DNA of 64,000 nt from Knufia peltigerae (Eukaryota > Ascomycota > Eurotiomycetes > Chaetothyriales > Trichomeriaceae), in contig JAPDRN010000021.1 in NCBI GenBank assembly GCA_030247855.1, forward strand, positions 1 to 64,000. Reading direction: 5' to 3'. This document shows, piece after piece, positions 54,179-64,000 of this stretch; position 1 is the stretch's first letter; the number at the start of each line of letters is the position of its first letter. Below the pieces are notes generated by a model. It had not been told where the DNA came from. It saw only the letters and a program-made list of their open reading frames with translations, and searched no databases. The position numbers were made by a program, and so were the translations under genes.

Positions 54179-55450
54179 CGTTTATATGTTCCGTCTTTGG
54201 AAAGCCCCGGAAGCTGAGGATCGAGGAGTCGTGGGCTCAGACCCGAATGCGTCGTGGGCTGTTGCAGGGAAATTTCGACTTTGTAATTCGTATGCAGACG
54301 ATCGTTTCGGGAAGGTCGCTGGGAGGTTGGAGATCCTGGTTCAATATCTTTCAAGAAGCTTAGAAAGACTGTAGAGCACGAATACGAAGATCTAGATTGC
54401 GCTTGAACGCCAGTCGTGGTGGTTTTGCTAAATAAAAAGGTCAAAGTCGTCCCGGGACGCAGCTTAGCAACTTTCTCTTTCGGGCCAATCGACTCGGGGA
54501 GATCAGCCTCGTCTCGGCGCCAAGACTTGGTTGAACCGTCCGCGCCTCACCACTCCGACCTTGCAATACATCGTTCACAAGTACTCTACTACATCTGCGG
54601 TTCCCTCGATCTAGGTCCTCCTGCTTCAATATGCTCGATAACTCTTTGCAAACGGGCAAGTTCGTCAACTTGAACCTCTTCGTTCTTCACACTTTTGCGC
54701 ATCGAACGCTATAGGAAGGAGTTGAAAAATATACGATATGTCAACGGGTGCAAGAGAAACATGAGTGCCTCGTACTCTTCGCCAGTGACAATGAGAAGGA
54801 GCAAGTTGCTTATTCGCTTGGTTCGCCATTATTGTGTGTACGTATGTTAATGGTACCTTACCATCACGAGTGGGAGCATCAACTACGGCCACTGCGCCAT
54901 GTATCTAGCGCAGAGGAACGAGAACATGATCTATTCCCTGCACACGACAGCCTCACCCGCAGCCTGGTGCTGCCCCCTAGGCCAAATTCGGATCTTATGG
55001 ATGTGCGAGTAACCTCTTACTGAAGATGGGATATGCCGTCGGAATGCTAAGTGAGTGAGCTTGGGATCCACGCCCGCATGCAGACCTTGTTATGAGGGAT
55101 GCAAAAATGGGGCATAAGCAGTCAAGGCGCTTGAAACAGCATGGGCCCAACTAGGAAGCATTGGCACCGAGTACTTTTTGGCACCAAACGATTGATCCGG
55201 TCACGTCTTTGTTTGCTTGTATGTCAGTATAAGTTCGGGAGGTGGGAAGGTGGGATGGCGGGACGGACGGGAAACTACCGCTGCAGTATTATCCACCTTC
55301 CCACGCAATTAGTCTGAGGTGGTTTGAATCGAGATGTATGCATACATACGTGTTAAAATGCCTGGGTATATATAAATTGTGTACAGCACGTTGTTGAGAT
55401 GCATCCAGCCTGTACTTTACCTCGAGAGTGGCTGAACATCGACCGTCATC
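54179..55450. other. 1.27-kb divergent intergenic region before the lactonase-like gene
   Basis: Boundary between housekeeping genes and the accessory-looking block. Open frames are all under 100 codons and unconvincing. Contains GGGA-type direct repeats (about 55238-55272) and a TATA element next to the hydrolase gene. Confidence 0.6.
55367..55376 (+). promoter_or_regulatory. TATA element of the lactonase-like gene
   Basis: TATATATAAA about 75-84 bp upstream of the start codon at 55451. It is a close match to the TATA consensus, uncommon among the housekeeping genes here and typical of inducible genes. Confidence 0.6.
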
Positions 55451-56248
55451 ATGGTCTCTGCCCGCATAAGATCGACAACTGAGACCAAGGACGGCATCAA
55501 ATGGTACTACGAGCAACAAGGCTCTGGGCCTGATATCGTGTTAGTTCCAGATGGCTTGGGTGAGTGCCAAATGTTCGACAAGCCCATGTCAATCATAGCC
55601 AGCAATGGCTTCCGCGTAACAACATTCGACATGCCTGGAATGTCAAGGTCATCGGAGGCACCGCCCGAAACGTACAAGGATGTGACAGGCCATAAGCTAG
55701 CTACCTATGTCGATACTCTTCTGGAACACCTGGGCATCAAGGATTCCTCGGTCTGGGGTTGTAGCTCGGGCGCAACCACAGTGCTTGCACTCTGTGCAGC
55801 TTTCCCAGAACGTGTGCGCAATGCGATGGCGCACGAACTTCCAATGACGAACCCCGAAAAGCTTCATGGCATCAACGATCTCGACCCTGCTGAGATCGCG
55901 GATAAAATGGCAGCCGTCACTAGGTTCTTTTCTGGCGGTGTCGAGGCTTGGGATGCTCTAGGCCCGGAAGTCCACGCCAGGCTTCACATCAATTACCCTC
56001 GTTGGACAGCTGGATATCCTCGCACCATACCCCCATCAGCACCCACGGCAAGTGAAGACCTCCATAAAAGACCGATAGACTGGACCGTGGGAGCGTCTAC
56101 TCCGTCCGAGGCGTTCTGGGAGAATTTCGTCATAGCAGGCAGGGAAGGCATACACATTGGCATTCTCCCGGGGAGTCATTTCCCATATGTCTCTCATCCC
56201 GAGGCTTTCGCCAAATACGTTGTCGATACATGTCGGAAGTACCTTTGA
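55451..56248 (+). CDS. Alpha/beta hydrolase of the zearalenone lactonohydrolase (ZHD101) family
   Basis: A single exon of 265 residues, the family's usual length. Seen: HG-strand VLVPDGLGECQMFD, RVTTFDMPGMSRS, APPETY, nucleophile elbow VWGCSSGA (S105), AHELP (E129), ARLHINYPRWTAGYPRTI, PIDWTVGA and LPGSHFPYVSHPEAF (H243). Known: ZHD101 from Clonostachys opens the macrolactone of zearalenone using a Ser-Glu-His triad in exactly these motif contexts; active relatives occur in black yeasts. Inferred: a secreted-signal-free cytosolic lactonase acting on resorcylic or similar macrolactones. All three catalytic residues are in place, so it is probably active, but the substrate is unproven because lid residues decide specificity. 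It heads a + strand block with a regulator, a P450 and an MFS transporter. Confidence 0.9.
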   Translation: MVSARIRSTTETKDGIKWYYEQQGSGPDIVLVPDGLGECQMFDKPMSIIASNGFRVTTFDMPGMSRSSEAPPETYKDVTGHKLATYVDTLLEHLGIKDSSVWGCSSGATTVLALCAAFPERVRNAMAHELPMTNPEKLHGINDLDPAEIADKMAAVTRFFSGGVEAWDALGPEVHARLHINYPRWTAGYPRTIPPSAPTASEDLHKRPIDWTVGASTPSEAFWENFVIAGREGIHIGILPGSHFPYVSHPEAFAKYVVDTCRKYL

Positions 56249-56919
56249 AAGAAAATAAGAGTATGGAAATAAGATGGAAATCAAGAAGTCGAGTGTTTTC
56301 CTGAAATGTAACCAACAACCAGAAAGCGAGGATGCAGGCAAATTCGGAACTGGAAATCATCTTCATTTCCTCAAACTCACGACTGAGTCTTTGCACAAGG
56401 CTTGTGGGAAGTTCGGTTTTGTTTTCCGTAGCCATCATGTAGGAGAGATCTCGGAATGATCTGATGAAAGCGTTCTCCCACAGTCACATTGTTGCATTCG
56501 ACTTTCCAACCTTCTCGGTTTCCCACATTTGGCCCGCACTTCTCGTCAAGCTCGTTCCCTTCCCCCGCCATGGAGATATCCCAATCAGGACTACATCAAA
56601 GGCCCGCAAAGGAGGTTCAACAGATCAGGCTAGAGCTGGGGATGCGGTCGGGGCTCCCTTGTAGCGCACAATACTGTACTTGCTCCTTTCGGCCAGGCCC
56701 TTCATACTGCAGGGAAACCAATATCGATTCTATGTTAGAACCCGATGACCCTGGATGTATCATTCCGTAATTTCCCGCGGCCAAACATCTCTTCATTTGC
56801 TCGTATTGCGACGATTGTCGTGCGCGATAGTCTCGATTGTTTCTTGGGAGCGTTCCAATCATATCACTGACATCGTAAATCTTTCCCATCCATCTAGACC
56901 TGCGGATTTATCTTCAAGG
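56249..56919. other. Intergenic region, lactonase-like gene to C2H2 regulator
   Basis: 0.67 kb. The regulator's frame is open upstream to an ATG at 56755, adding 55 residues of no recognisable kind; treated as leader. Nothing else seen. Confidence 0.55.
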
Positions 56920-59575
56920 ATGCATGCATCGGTTGCCCCGACGGGCGGGAAGACGCGCAAATGCCCATACTGCTCAAGAGAATTCACGAAGAATGATCAT
57001 TATGAGCGTCATCTGAGGTCCCATACGAATGAGAAGCCTTTTGGGTGCCGAGTGTGTAAAAAGTTTTACCCACGCCGGTGCGTGCACGCTTGCATTGACG
57101 GCTCTTGCATCTAACGAGCGTAGTGATACTCTCCTACGCCATATCAAGATTCACAATGCGAGACGAAACAACGAAGCAATCTCCTCTGCCGACCTCATAA
57201 ATGACCTAAACATCATTGACAGAGAGAGCTCGTCCTTCATCACGGAACACTCAGCGTCTCGGGAGTATAGCAACCACCTACCTTCCGGATCTCCAGCAGG
57301 ATCAGAACATCTGGACGGCACTCTGCGCTTCAGCCCTGGCCATGGCACGACTGCCACAATCTCCACTCTACAGCACGAGACTCTGCATGGAGAGAAAGCG
57401 AAGGCACCGCTCTTGAGCGTTGGCACTCCTTCGCGGAACCAAGACTCCAGCGATTTTTCCGATCAGGACGTGGGTTTTACGTCAACAGTGGCAGAATCCA
57501 TTGAAGCCAGCTGGAATCGTAGTATCCTCGCTTCGGAAAACGACGCCGGGCTCGACGAGAGTATGATGGACGGTGCTACTTTCGCTGACGCCCTTGTACA
57601 ATTCGATGCTTCAAATTGGCTCCTAGACGAAGATTTCATCAATCTGTCAGGCGACGACCTCTTATTTGGCGCAAACCGAATCTCATCTGACCTAATATAT
57701 CAGCGACCTGCAGCTACAAACTCAACTAAAGACGGCAACCTAGCTCCAAAGGTTTTGGACCTCCGACGTATGTGGCATGTGCAGACACGAAGTGCACTCG
57801 TCGACCTTGATTACGACCCCGACGATACCGGAAAACCGCCATCTGCTGCCAGGGGGAGAGATATCGATGAGCTATATCATAATCAATTGACCGAAGGCCT
57901 TCGTCCACCGTTGCGCAATGAACCCCTACCATCTATTGATATCCTGGTAATGTTGTCTTGCAATATCTACCTTGCAACTTCTAACGAAGGCCTAGAATCT
58001 CTGCATGCGTTTGTTTTTCACAAGATTCAATGTTGCGGTACCCCTTATCCACGGCCCAACATTCAAGCCCAGCGCTGGCAACATCTTACTTGTCTTGACA
58101 ATGTGTTCTGCGGGCGCGTCAACGATGCCATCTGATAAGGCCTTGCGTCTGGGAACAATGCTTTTTGAGCGTGTCCTCAAAGTTGGAAATGCAGGATCAT
58201 GGGAGAGGATGCTGTTGGAACGACCACACTTGGAGAGAGACAACATCAAAGGATCCGTCATCGGCGCGACCTTCGCACTGCTATCACAAGACCGTGCGCA
58301 CCGAGTGATTGCAGATGGGTACCATGGGACCATCATTTCGGTATGGAAAATTCATGCAAACGATGGCATACACTGACAAGAAAGCAGCTTGGCCGGCATG
58401 CTAGATTGTTCACAGAGGCTTCCGATCTGGAGTTGCCAGAGCACCTTACCAGGGATGACCTTGAAAAGGTATGGAAACAGTGGGCCAGGGGGGAGGAGAT
58501 GAAAAGGTGAACTTTAGGTTTTGGTGTATGATTGCTCTCTGACAGCACTGACGAAGCAATCAGGGCAGCAGCCATCATTTACGTTCACGATGCAGAGCTT
58601 GCTGCGCTCTTCCACCATGAACCTATATTTCGCCACAGCGCACAACCGCTACCTACCCTGGCTCCTGCAGAGTTATTTCATGCACCAACAGCGACAGTGT
58701 GGGCAACAAGATATAGAGAATATCAGAGAAGGCGACAGGTCCAAACAACACCTTCTCCTGCCACGGCCGGTGAGTCTTCGACAATCACGATTGAGAAATC
58801 GAATGAACATGGCTTGCGTTCATGGGTAGCTCTTGCCGGTGTAAGTGCTACCATCGTTGAGTGCCGGCATCTTAAACTCCTCTCGGCGCAGCGTATCCTC
58901 GACTTTGAAATTGAACTCGTGAACTGGTACGCTTCAAGCAAGAACTGTTGCCAATATGGTGATTGTCGGAGCCTGAGGCAAAGCGAGCTTCCATTCTGCT
59001 TGAGACCACTATGGCATTACATCTTCATGATCCTATCGACAGATCTTAACCTCCTGGAGATTGCCGTTGGACGAGAGGGAAGTGATATTTCCCCCAACGT
59101 AAGGGACTATGTGAGATCTTGGATTTCGTCTCCAGAATCCAAAAGATGCCTCCTTCATGCTTTGTGTCTGCAGAATCTGCTGCGATCAACGACGGTAGAC
59201 TCTGCTACTGCCATGCATACTCCCCGAATCCTCTTCTCCGCTGCTCTATGTTGGTACTGTTACATGCTATATCTACCTAGAAGTCCAGATACCGCCGATT
59301 CGAAAAACTTGTCTGATGACGAGTGCGTATCGTATCTGAAGGAGCTCCCGGAAATCCGATTTTTGCATGAGTCCGGAACTCATATGTCGCCGCCACATCT
59401 TGTCATCGATAAAGTAATTTCAGATCTTCAGAGATTTCTCGCAGGCAATCCAGTTGAAATAAAGGCCGATATACTCTGTGTTCTTGAATCCACACTATAC
59501 CGACTTCAAACCAGTGGAATATCGCGGAGACTTGGGGAACTTTTACAGGTCTTCATCTCTGGCAATTGTGCCTGA
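56920..59575 (+). CDS. C2H2 zinc-finger transcription factor with fungal_trans domain
   Basis: Seen: five exons, 56920-57077, 57124-57946, 57996-58340, 58388-58506 and 58546-59575, all with GT-AG joins and matching phase, giving 824 residues. Two C2H2 fingers: CPYCSREFTKNDHYERHLRSH (residues 15-35), then C-x2-C-x12-H-x3-H (CRVCKKFYPRRDTLLRHIKIH), which spans the first intron and so confirms it. An acidic region follows (LLDEDFINLSGDDLL), then the fungal_trans-like domain starting LPSIDILNLCMRLFFTRFNV, VPLIHGPTF and IISLGRHARLFTEASDL. Known: this layout is typical of C2H2 regulators in accessory gene clusters. Inferred: it is the likely local regulator of the flanking hydrolase, P450 and MFS genes. 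The start is uncertain; a second ATG overlaps at 56924 in another frame. Confidence 0.88.
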
Positions 59576-60158
59576 AGAAGGTAGCCATTGTGTAATTCCG
59601 GCCATTTGAGTGCTTGATCGCATGGATCTCAGCCAAATCGACAAATGTTGACCAGAGATGGAGGACCCGAACTGGAAGGATCAACAACGACATATCCTTT
59701 TGACGCGGGTCATTGAGCAGAGATCAAAATAGTCCGACGGAAAAGAGAAATGGATTTCAAGCTGCACGGGAAGTGTCGAAATGTTTACAACCGCAGTACT
59801 CTTGTGCAATTATACAAACACAGACTTGAAGAACGGCTACGGTAAGCCTCCCCTACTCCCTGCCCACCGATATGGCTCGGCCGCAATAGTGTCGAGCTGC
59901 TTCGATGTGGTAGCTAAGAGGAAATTCGGTTTATAGTGCTTCCCGCCTTCCCACTCATTGAACACTTCCCACCCACTCAGAATTTCCCACTCCCACCGTC
60001 AAGTCCCTGACGCACAGCACACTAGCCAGTCATCGGAACTTCAATACCTTGGCGAGCTTCGACTGAATCGGATAGAGCTCCACCTTTTCCTATATATATC
60101 CTTCGCTTTCGAACCTTACAGCCAATGTCGCTTGCAAGACATCCAGAGAGTCACCGAA
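59576..60158. other. Intergenic region, promoter of the P450 gene
   Basis: 0.58 kb, no coding exon. Contains C-rich direct repeats (CTTCCCACYC-like, about 59938-59996) and a TATA element. Confidence 0.55.
60091..60099 (+). promoter_or_regulatory. TATA element of the P450 gene
   Basis: TATATATAT about 60-68 bp upstream of the start codon at 60159, a similar distance to the one before the lactonase-like gene. Confidence 0.5.
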
Positions 60159-61862
60159 ATGCAGGCCACTATTCGTGATCTAGCACATCGGACCATCATG
60201 TTTGGCGACTCAGGCACTCTAGCCATTACGATATGGCCTCTGCTCCTCCTTTTGTTACTTTGGTTGGTCAAGGTTGGTAACTGGCGTTTATTGTTTGTCA
60301 GATCCATCGCTTATGGTGTTGCAGACAGTTTACGCGGCCTATTTCACCCCGTTGGCCTCCGTCCCGGGCCCTTGGCTTGCCAAGTTCACAGCTCTGCCGC
60401 TCAAGGTTCACGTTATCAAGGCCAGAAGGGTGCAATACATCGACAACCTACACAAAATCTACGGTCCAGTGGTCCGTATCGCACCGAACGAGGTCGACGT
60501 AACAGACCTTGATGGCTATCGCGCAATCCATAAGATCGGCAATGGATTTACCAAGAGCCAATGGTACCCGAGGTTTCGAACAGCATACCGTGACCAAGAT
60601 GTCTTCTCAGAGACGAATATTCAGAGCCACTCAGTCCGGCGCAGAATCCTATCCCGCCCGTTTTCGAAGTCGAATTTGAGGCAAAACTGGGAAGCTCTTG
60701 TGCGTGAAAAGGCTCACTTGGCACTACGGAAAATGAGGTCAAAGGCCGAGACTGGGGTATGCGACATCTTTGAATGGTGGTCCTTCTTTACCACGGATGT
60801 AATCGGACAGGTTGCTTTTGGTGAATCCTTCGGAATGCTCGAGACGGGAAAGGTAGGCTTCGCCCCACGTTGGAGTTAGAGACGTACCGATTAATCCTGT
60901 ACAGAAAGCAGGATTCATACAGCTGTTCGAAGACTTCTCGTTCATCGCAACATTACGTGCCGAGCTTCCCTTCGTATACTATATACTCCGCCTGGCACCG
61001 AACTTCATCTACGACGTCAATGGTGACGAGAAAGAAATCATCCGTCAGGGCAAGAAAGTCCTACAGCGAGCAGGTGAGGGATCAATCGACAAGAAGAATA
61101 TCTTTACAGGTCACCTCAGCGGGAAGGAGACCAGCGAGAATTACATCTCGGCTGAAAGCATCGTCGTTGAAGCCACGGGATTAATCGGCGCTGGGGGTGG
61201 GACTACGAGTGTGACTCTGACATATCTCGTGTGGGCAGTCTTGTCTAATCCGTGCATACAACAGAGGCTCGAAGATGAAGTCTCTACACTTCCAACCGAC
61301 TTCACGGATAACGATCTTGAGTCACTCCAGTATTTGAATGCGGTCATTCAAGAAACGCTGAGAATGTACGGCCCAATTCCAGGCAGTCTACGTCGCGTTG
61401 TCCCCAATGCAGGCCTGCAAATCGGACAATATTTTCTACCTCCGGGAACAGAGGTGTGCACACAATCATACAGTTTGCATAGGAAGCCGGAGATTTTCGA
61501 GAGCCCTGAATTGTACGGCACTCCCTTGCACCCCCCAAACCGTGACGGAAGTCGCAGTAGCTCCACTATACAGCAGAACAAATTCTGACTACACACGCAG
61601 GTTCAAGCCCGACAGGTTCCTTCAGCAGAGGTACGCGGAGCAAGAGCAAGCCACTCCATTTGCAGCCTTTGGTGCCGGCTCACGAGTGTGCCTCGGTATA
61701 CATCTTGCCTACATTGAACTCCGTGTGGCTACTGCATTGTTCTTCCGGGAATGTCGTGGTGCGCGACTGGCCCTATCACACCTGGATGACATGGACATGA
61801 TCAACTTCTTCGGTGGATTTCCGAAAGGACGAAGCTGCAACATTACCCTGCGAATGCGGTAA
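60159..61862 (+). CDS. Cytochrome P450 monooxygenase, family not assigned
   Basis: Seen: four exons, 60159-60272, 60325-60852, 60905-61512 and 61601-61862, giving 503 residues. An N-terminal anchor (ITIWPLLLLLLLWLVK) is followed by the YFTPLASVPGPWLAKFT hinge, which spans intron 1. Then come GPVVRIAPNEVDV, the C-helix region HSVRRRILSRPFSKSN, the ExxR motif QETLR, PERF-like FKPDRF and the heme motif FGAGSRVCLG (C447). The I-helix reads GAGGGTTSVT, lacking the usual acid of AGx(D/E)TT; several fungal P450 groups have SGTT there. Known: related fungal enzymes oxidise specialised metabolites or lipophilic xenobiotics in the ER. It is complete, with all introns removable in frame. The Met at 60198 is an alternative start. 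Confidence 0.9.
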
Positions 61863-62843
61863 CTCTTACGGAAAGTGCCCAAACCGGTGTCGAAGCTCGG
61901 CGCGGCCACAGATATGTAGATTTGTGCTCTCCTTACAGATCAGGGGCGTATCCCCAATCAATTCATTCACATTTAGATTTCCTTGTCAGCAACAGAGACT
62001 GCACGGATGATGACACGCGTGGCAAGAACATTGACGGTAGCAACAAATCTAAGGGCGGCCCTGTCCTCTGAATCTTCCCTTGATCGACCACCGGGTGAAA
62101 TCTAGCGGTGCCCGTGTGGTCCTGGTATTCTGGAGGTCCCCTTGCTATGCATAAAAGTGGTGGGAAGTGCAAAGCGGGCTAGCAGTGCTGACTACGAACT
62201 GGTTTTCAGCGTGTATCATCTACGGGATTGCAATCGTGCAAATATTTTGTTATATACGGCTCATACGAACACACAAGTCCAAAGTCCAGCCATCAATCCC
62301 CTCAAGAGCATAGCATATCGGTGTCCCTTTACGAAGATCTTTGAACTTAGCCCCCGAGGCTTGGAGTCCAAAACGAACAACGTGCCACCCTATAATGGAC
62401 CCCCGGACTATCAACGAGAGCAAATGAAGCCTGGCAGACTCTGTGCGAGGCCGTCCCGCAGCCCGCCCAGTTCCCACTTTTATCGAGTCCCGCGCCTTCT
62501 AAGGAGGCGATGGAAAAGGAGGAATCTCCCAAACCTTCGACATCGTTTCTTTCCCAACAGGACGAGCCCACAACCTTTCCGACCCTGGAAGTACTAGTTT
62601 GTCCCACGGGGTGATCACCAAATATGGAGTCTAGACCCCGCCTGGTCAGGAATACCTGCACGAAGATGTTCAGTATCGTGCAGACTGTATAAGAAGCTCG
62701 GGTGCGCCCGTCCAGAACGGTACCTACCATCTTGAACAGAATCCACACCAAGTCTACATCTTCGATTTATTACGACCAGGTACTGGTCTGCTGAGGATCT
62801 CGCAACGAAGGCCTGTGTTGGTAATAACACTTGTTCAGGCGCT
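61863..62843. other. 0.98-kb intergenic region before the MFS gene
   Basis: No coding exon supported; the open frames are short, overlap on both strands and resemble nothing. No clear TATA element close to the MFS start. Confidence 0.55.
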
Positions 62844-64000
62844 ATGCAGGCGCAGCAAGTGCTGTCTCGCAAGGCGGAATCTCCGCAGATCGAATTTTCG
62901 ACTCAACACATGGAAAAGACAGACGGCTCGGCGGAAGAACAGGTGGATGCGGCAGAGCCGAATGTGGTCTACGACAATCCAGAAGAAGAGCCTGCCCTCC
63001 ATCTGCGAACCTGGACGGCTGTGGGTGCCTTGTTCTTCCTGAACTTGGTCCAAGTATTTGCGCTTCAAGGCCCTCCTTCATTTGTAAGATGAGACGAGTG
63101 TCGTCCGAGCCTCAACGTTGAGGGTGGAATTTGCTGACGTGGATGGCTCTCTGGCACAGCTTGGCTACATCGGGGCAGACTTCGATGCTGCCGCGGTGCA
63201 AACATGGATTCCCGTTGCCCTCAGTCTCGTGCAGACTGTCCTCGCGCCCGTGGTATCCTCTGCGTCCGACACTTTCCAGGCTCGGAAATCAATCCTCATA
63301 GCTTCCTGCGCGGTCGCTTTCGTAGGATCGGCCATAGCCCCCCGGTCGGCCACCATATACCAGGTGATCGCAGCCCAAAGCCTGATCGGAGTCGGCATGG
63401 CCGCGGTGCCTCTGGCGTACGTGGTCCCGAGTGAGATTCTTCCCCGGAGATGGAGACCAAGTAAGTGGCTGCCTCAAGGCCAAGTTGGGAACGTTGCATA
63501 CTGAATGTCTATTTCGTTAGTGACACAGGCTGCCATGAATGTCGGGGCTTGCTTAGGTGGAATGATGGCTCCCGTGGTCATGGGCTTGTTTTCTATCAAC
63601 GATCGAGCCAAAGGCTGGCGGAACTTTTATGTGCGTGAATTACTCTGTACCTGTGTCTGGATCTTTCTCCGGTTAACTCGAAAGCAGTGGGTCCAGACAG
63701 GCCTCTGGGCACTGAGTGCCGCAGGATTGTTGTTCGGATACCGCCCTCTGAAGCGAAAGGGTCGCTTCGGCCATCTTTCCTTCCTGCAAAAGGTGGGCCG
63801 AGTCGACCTGGTAGGTTGCTCCATTCTCGCCCTGGGCATGTCGCTGGTGATTGCCGGTTTGAATCTCGGAGGCGGTCTATATCCATGGTCCAACTCTAGA
63901 GTCCTGGTCACGATGATTGTCGGGGGAGTGACTCTCGTCGCCTTCGGGCTGTACGAGCGATATGGCACTCAGACAGGTTTCGTCAACCACGAACTTTTCC
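62844..64000 (+). CDS. MFS transporter, Tri12-like (fungal 14-TM type), partial, 3' end outside window
   Basis: Seen: exons 62844-63083, 63160-63460, 63521-63630 and 63688 to the window edge, all GT-AG and in phase. A hydrophilic N-terminus (about 50 residues) precedes the first TM segment (AVGALFFLNLVQVFAL). Then LGYIGADFDAAAVQTWIPVALSLVQ, the motif-A-like loop SSASDTFQARK, the AQSLIGVGMAAVPLAYVVPSEILPRRWRP region, GWRNFYWVQTGLW and a Gly-rich GLNLGGGLYPW segment. This matches the Tri12 (trichothecene efflux) group of fungal MFS carriers, which export specialised metabolites or toxins and sometimes siderophores. The motif-A core (DTFQARK) is intact. About half of the expected 550-600 residues is inside the window. 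Confidence 0.9.

Noticed and set aside
1..64000. tRNA genes, transposons, CRISPR arrays and viral insertions
   Set aside because: Looked for T-arm-like GGTTCRA words with matching stems, long terminal repeats, transposase or reverse-transcriptase motifs and regular spaced repeats; none held up by eye. A tRNA with an intron could still be missed.

Overview
The window looks like nuclear DNA of a filamentous ascomycete (Pezizomycotina). Genes lie on both strands, are separated by 0.1-2.5 kb, and carry short GT-AG introns (about 45-110 bp) with CTAAC/CTGAC-like branch points. Gene families found only in moulds are present: RlmA, Msb1/Mug8, Zn2Cys6 and fungal_trans regulators, CYP53, and a zearalenone-lactonase-like hydrolase. 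The close match of that hydrolase to forms I remember from black yeasts makes a Chaetothyriales or related Eurotiomycete host plausible, but this is inference. I saw no rRNA, tRNA, CRISPR array, transposon or viral insert. All exon joins below were read by eye from splice sites, reading phase and family motifs.

Layout. 0-7 kb: a cell-wall-integrity MADS-box factor (rlmA, cut by the left edge in a polyglutamine repeat) and an Msb1/Mug8 morphogenesis protein. 8.5-14.6 kb: a DUF3140 protein, a Ypt35-like PX protein, a secreted GPI-type cysteine-rich protein and the Mps1 checkpoint kinase. 15-24.5 kb: a Gfo/Idh/MocA oxidoreductase with a poly-aspartate insertion, then a full-size MDR-type ABC transporter divergent from a Zn2Cys6 regulator. 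25-31 kb: a Ser-rich single-pass membrane protein, COP9 signalosome subunit 4 and a CYP53 benzoate hydroxylase-like P450. 32-45.5 kb: RNA-linked and mitochondrial housekeeping genes: a PHD plus four-CCCH protein, a PPR-like protein, the Cwf18 splicing factor, a ZCCHC10-like zinc-knuckle/RS protein and an R3H-SUZ protein. 46.5-54 kb: an EamA-family transporter, Nem1 phosphatase, eIF2B beta and mitochondrial ribosomal protein bL17m.

55.4-64 kb is the most accessory-looking part: a zearalenone-lactonase-like alpha/beta hydrolase, a C2H2 plus fungal_trans regulator, a cytochrome P450 and a Tri12-like MFS transporter (cut by the right edge), all on the + strand. This set of enzyme, regulator, oxidase and exporter is a candidate lactone-detoxification or small specialised-metabolism cluster and is the best lead here. 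No synthase backbone gene is inside the window.

Other points worth attention are a GC-AG intron in the CYP53 gene, an intron in the zinc-knuckle gene whose only GT-AG join removes the zinc-binding histidine, two identical 12-bp palindromes at 17 kb, and a strong G-quadruplex motif at 31.6 kb.
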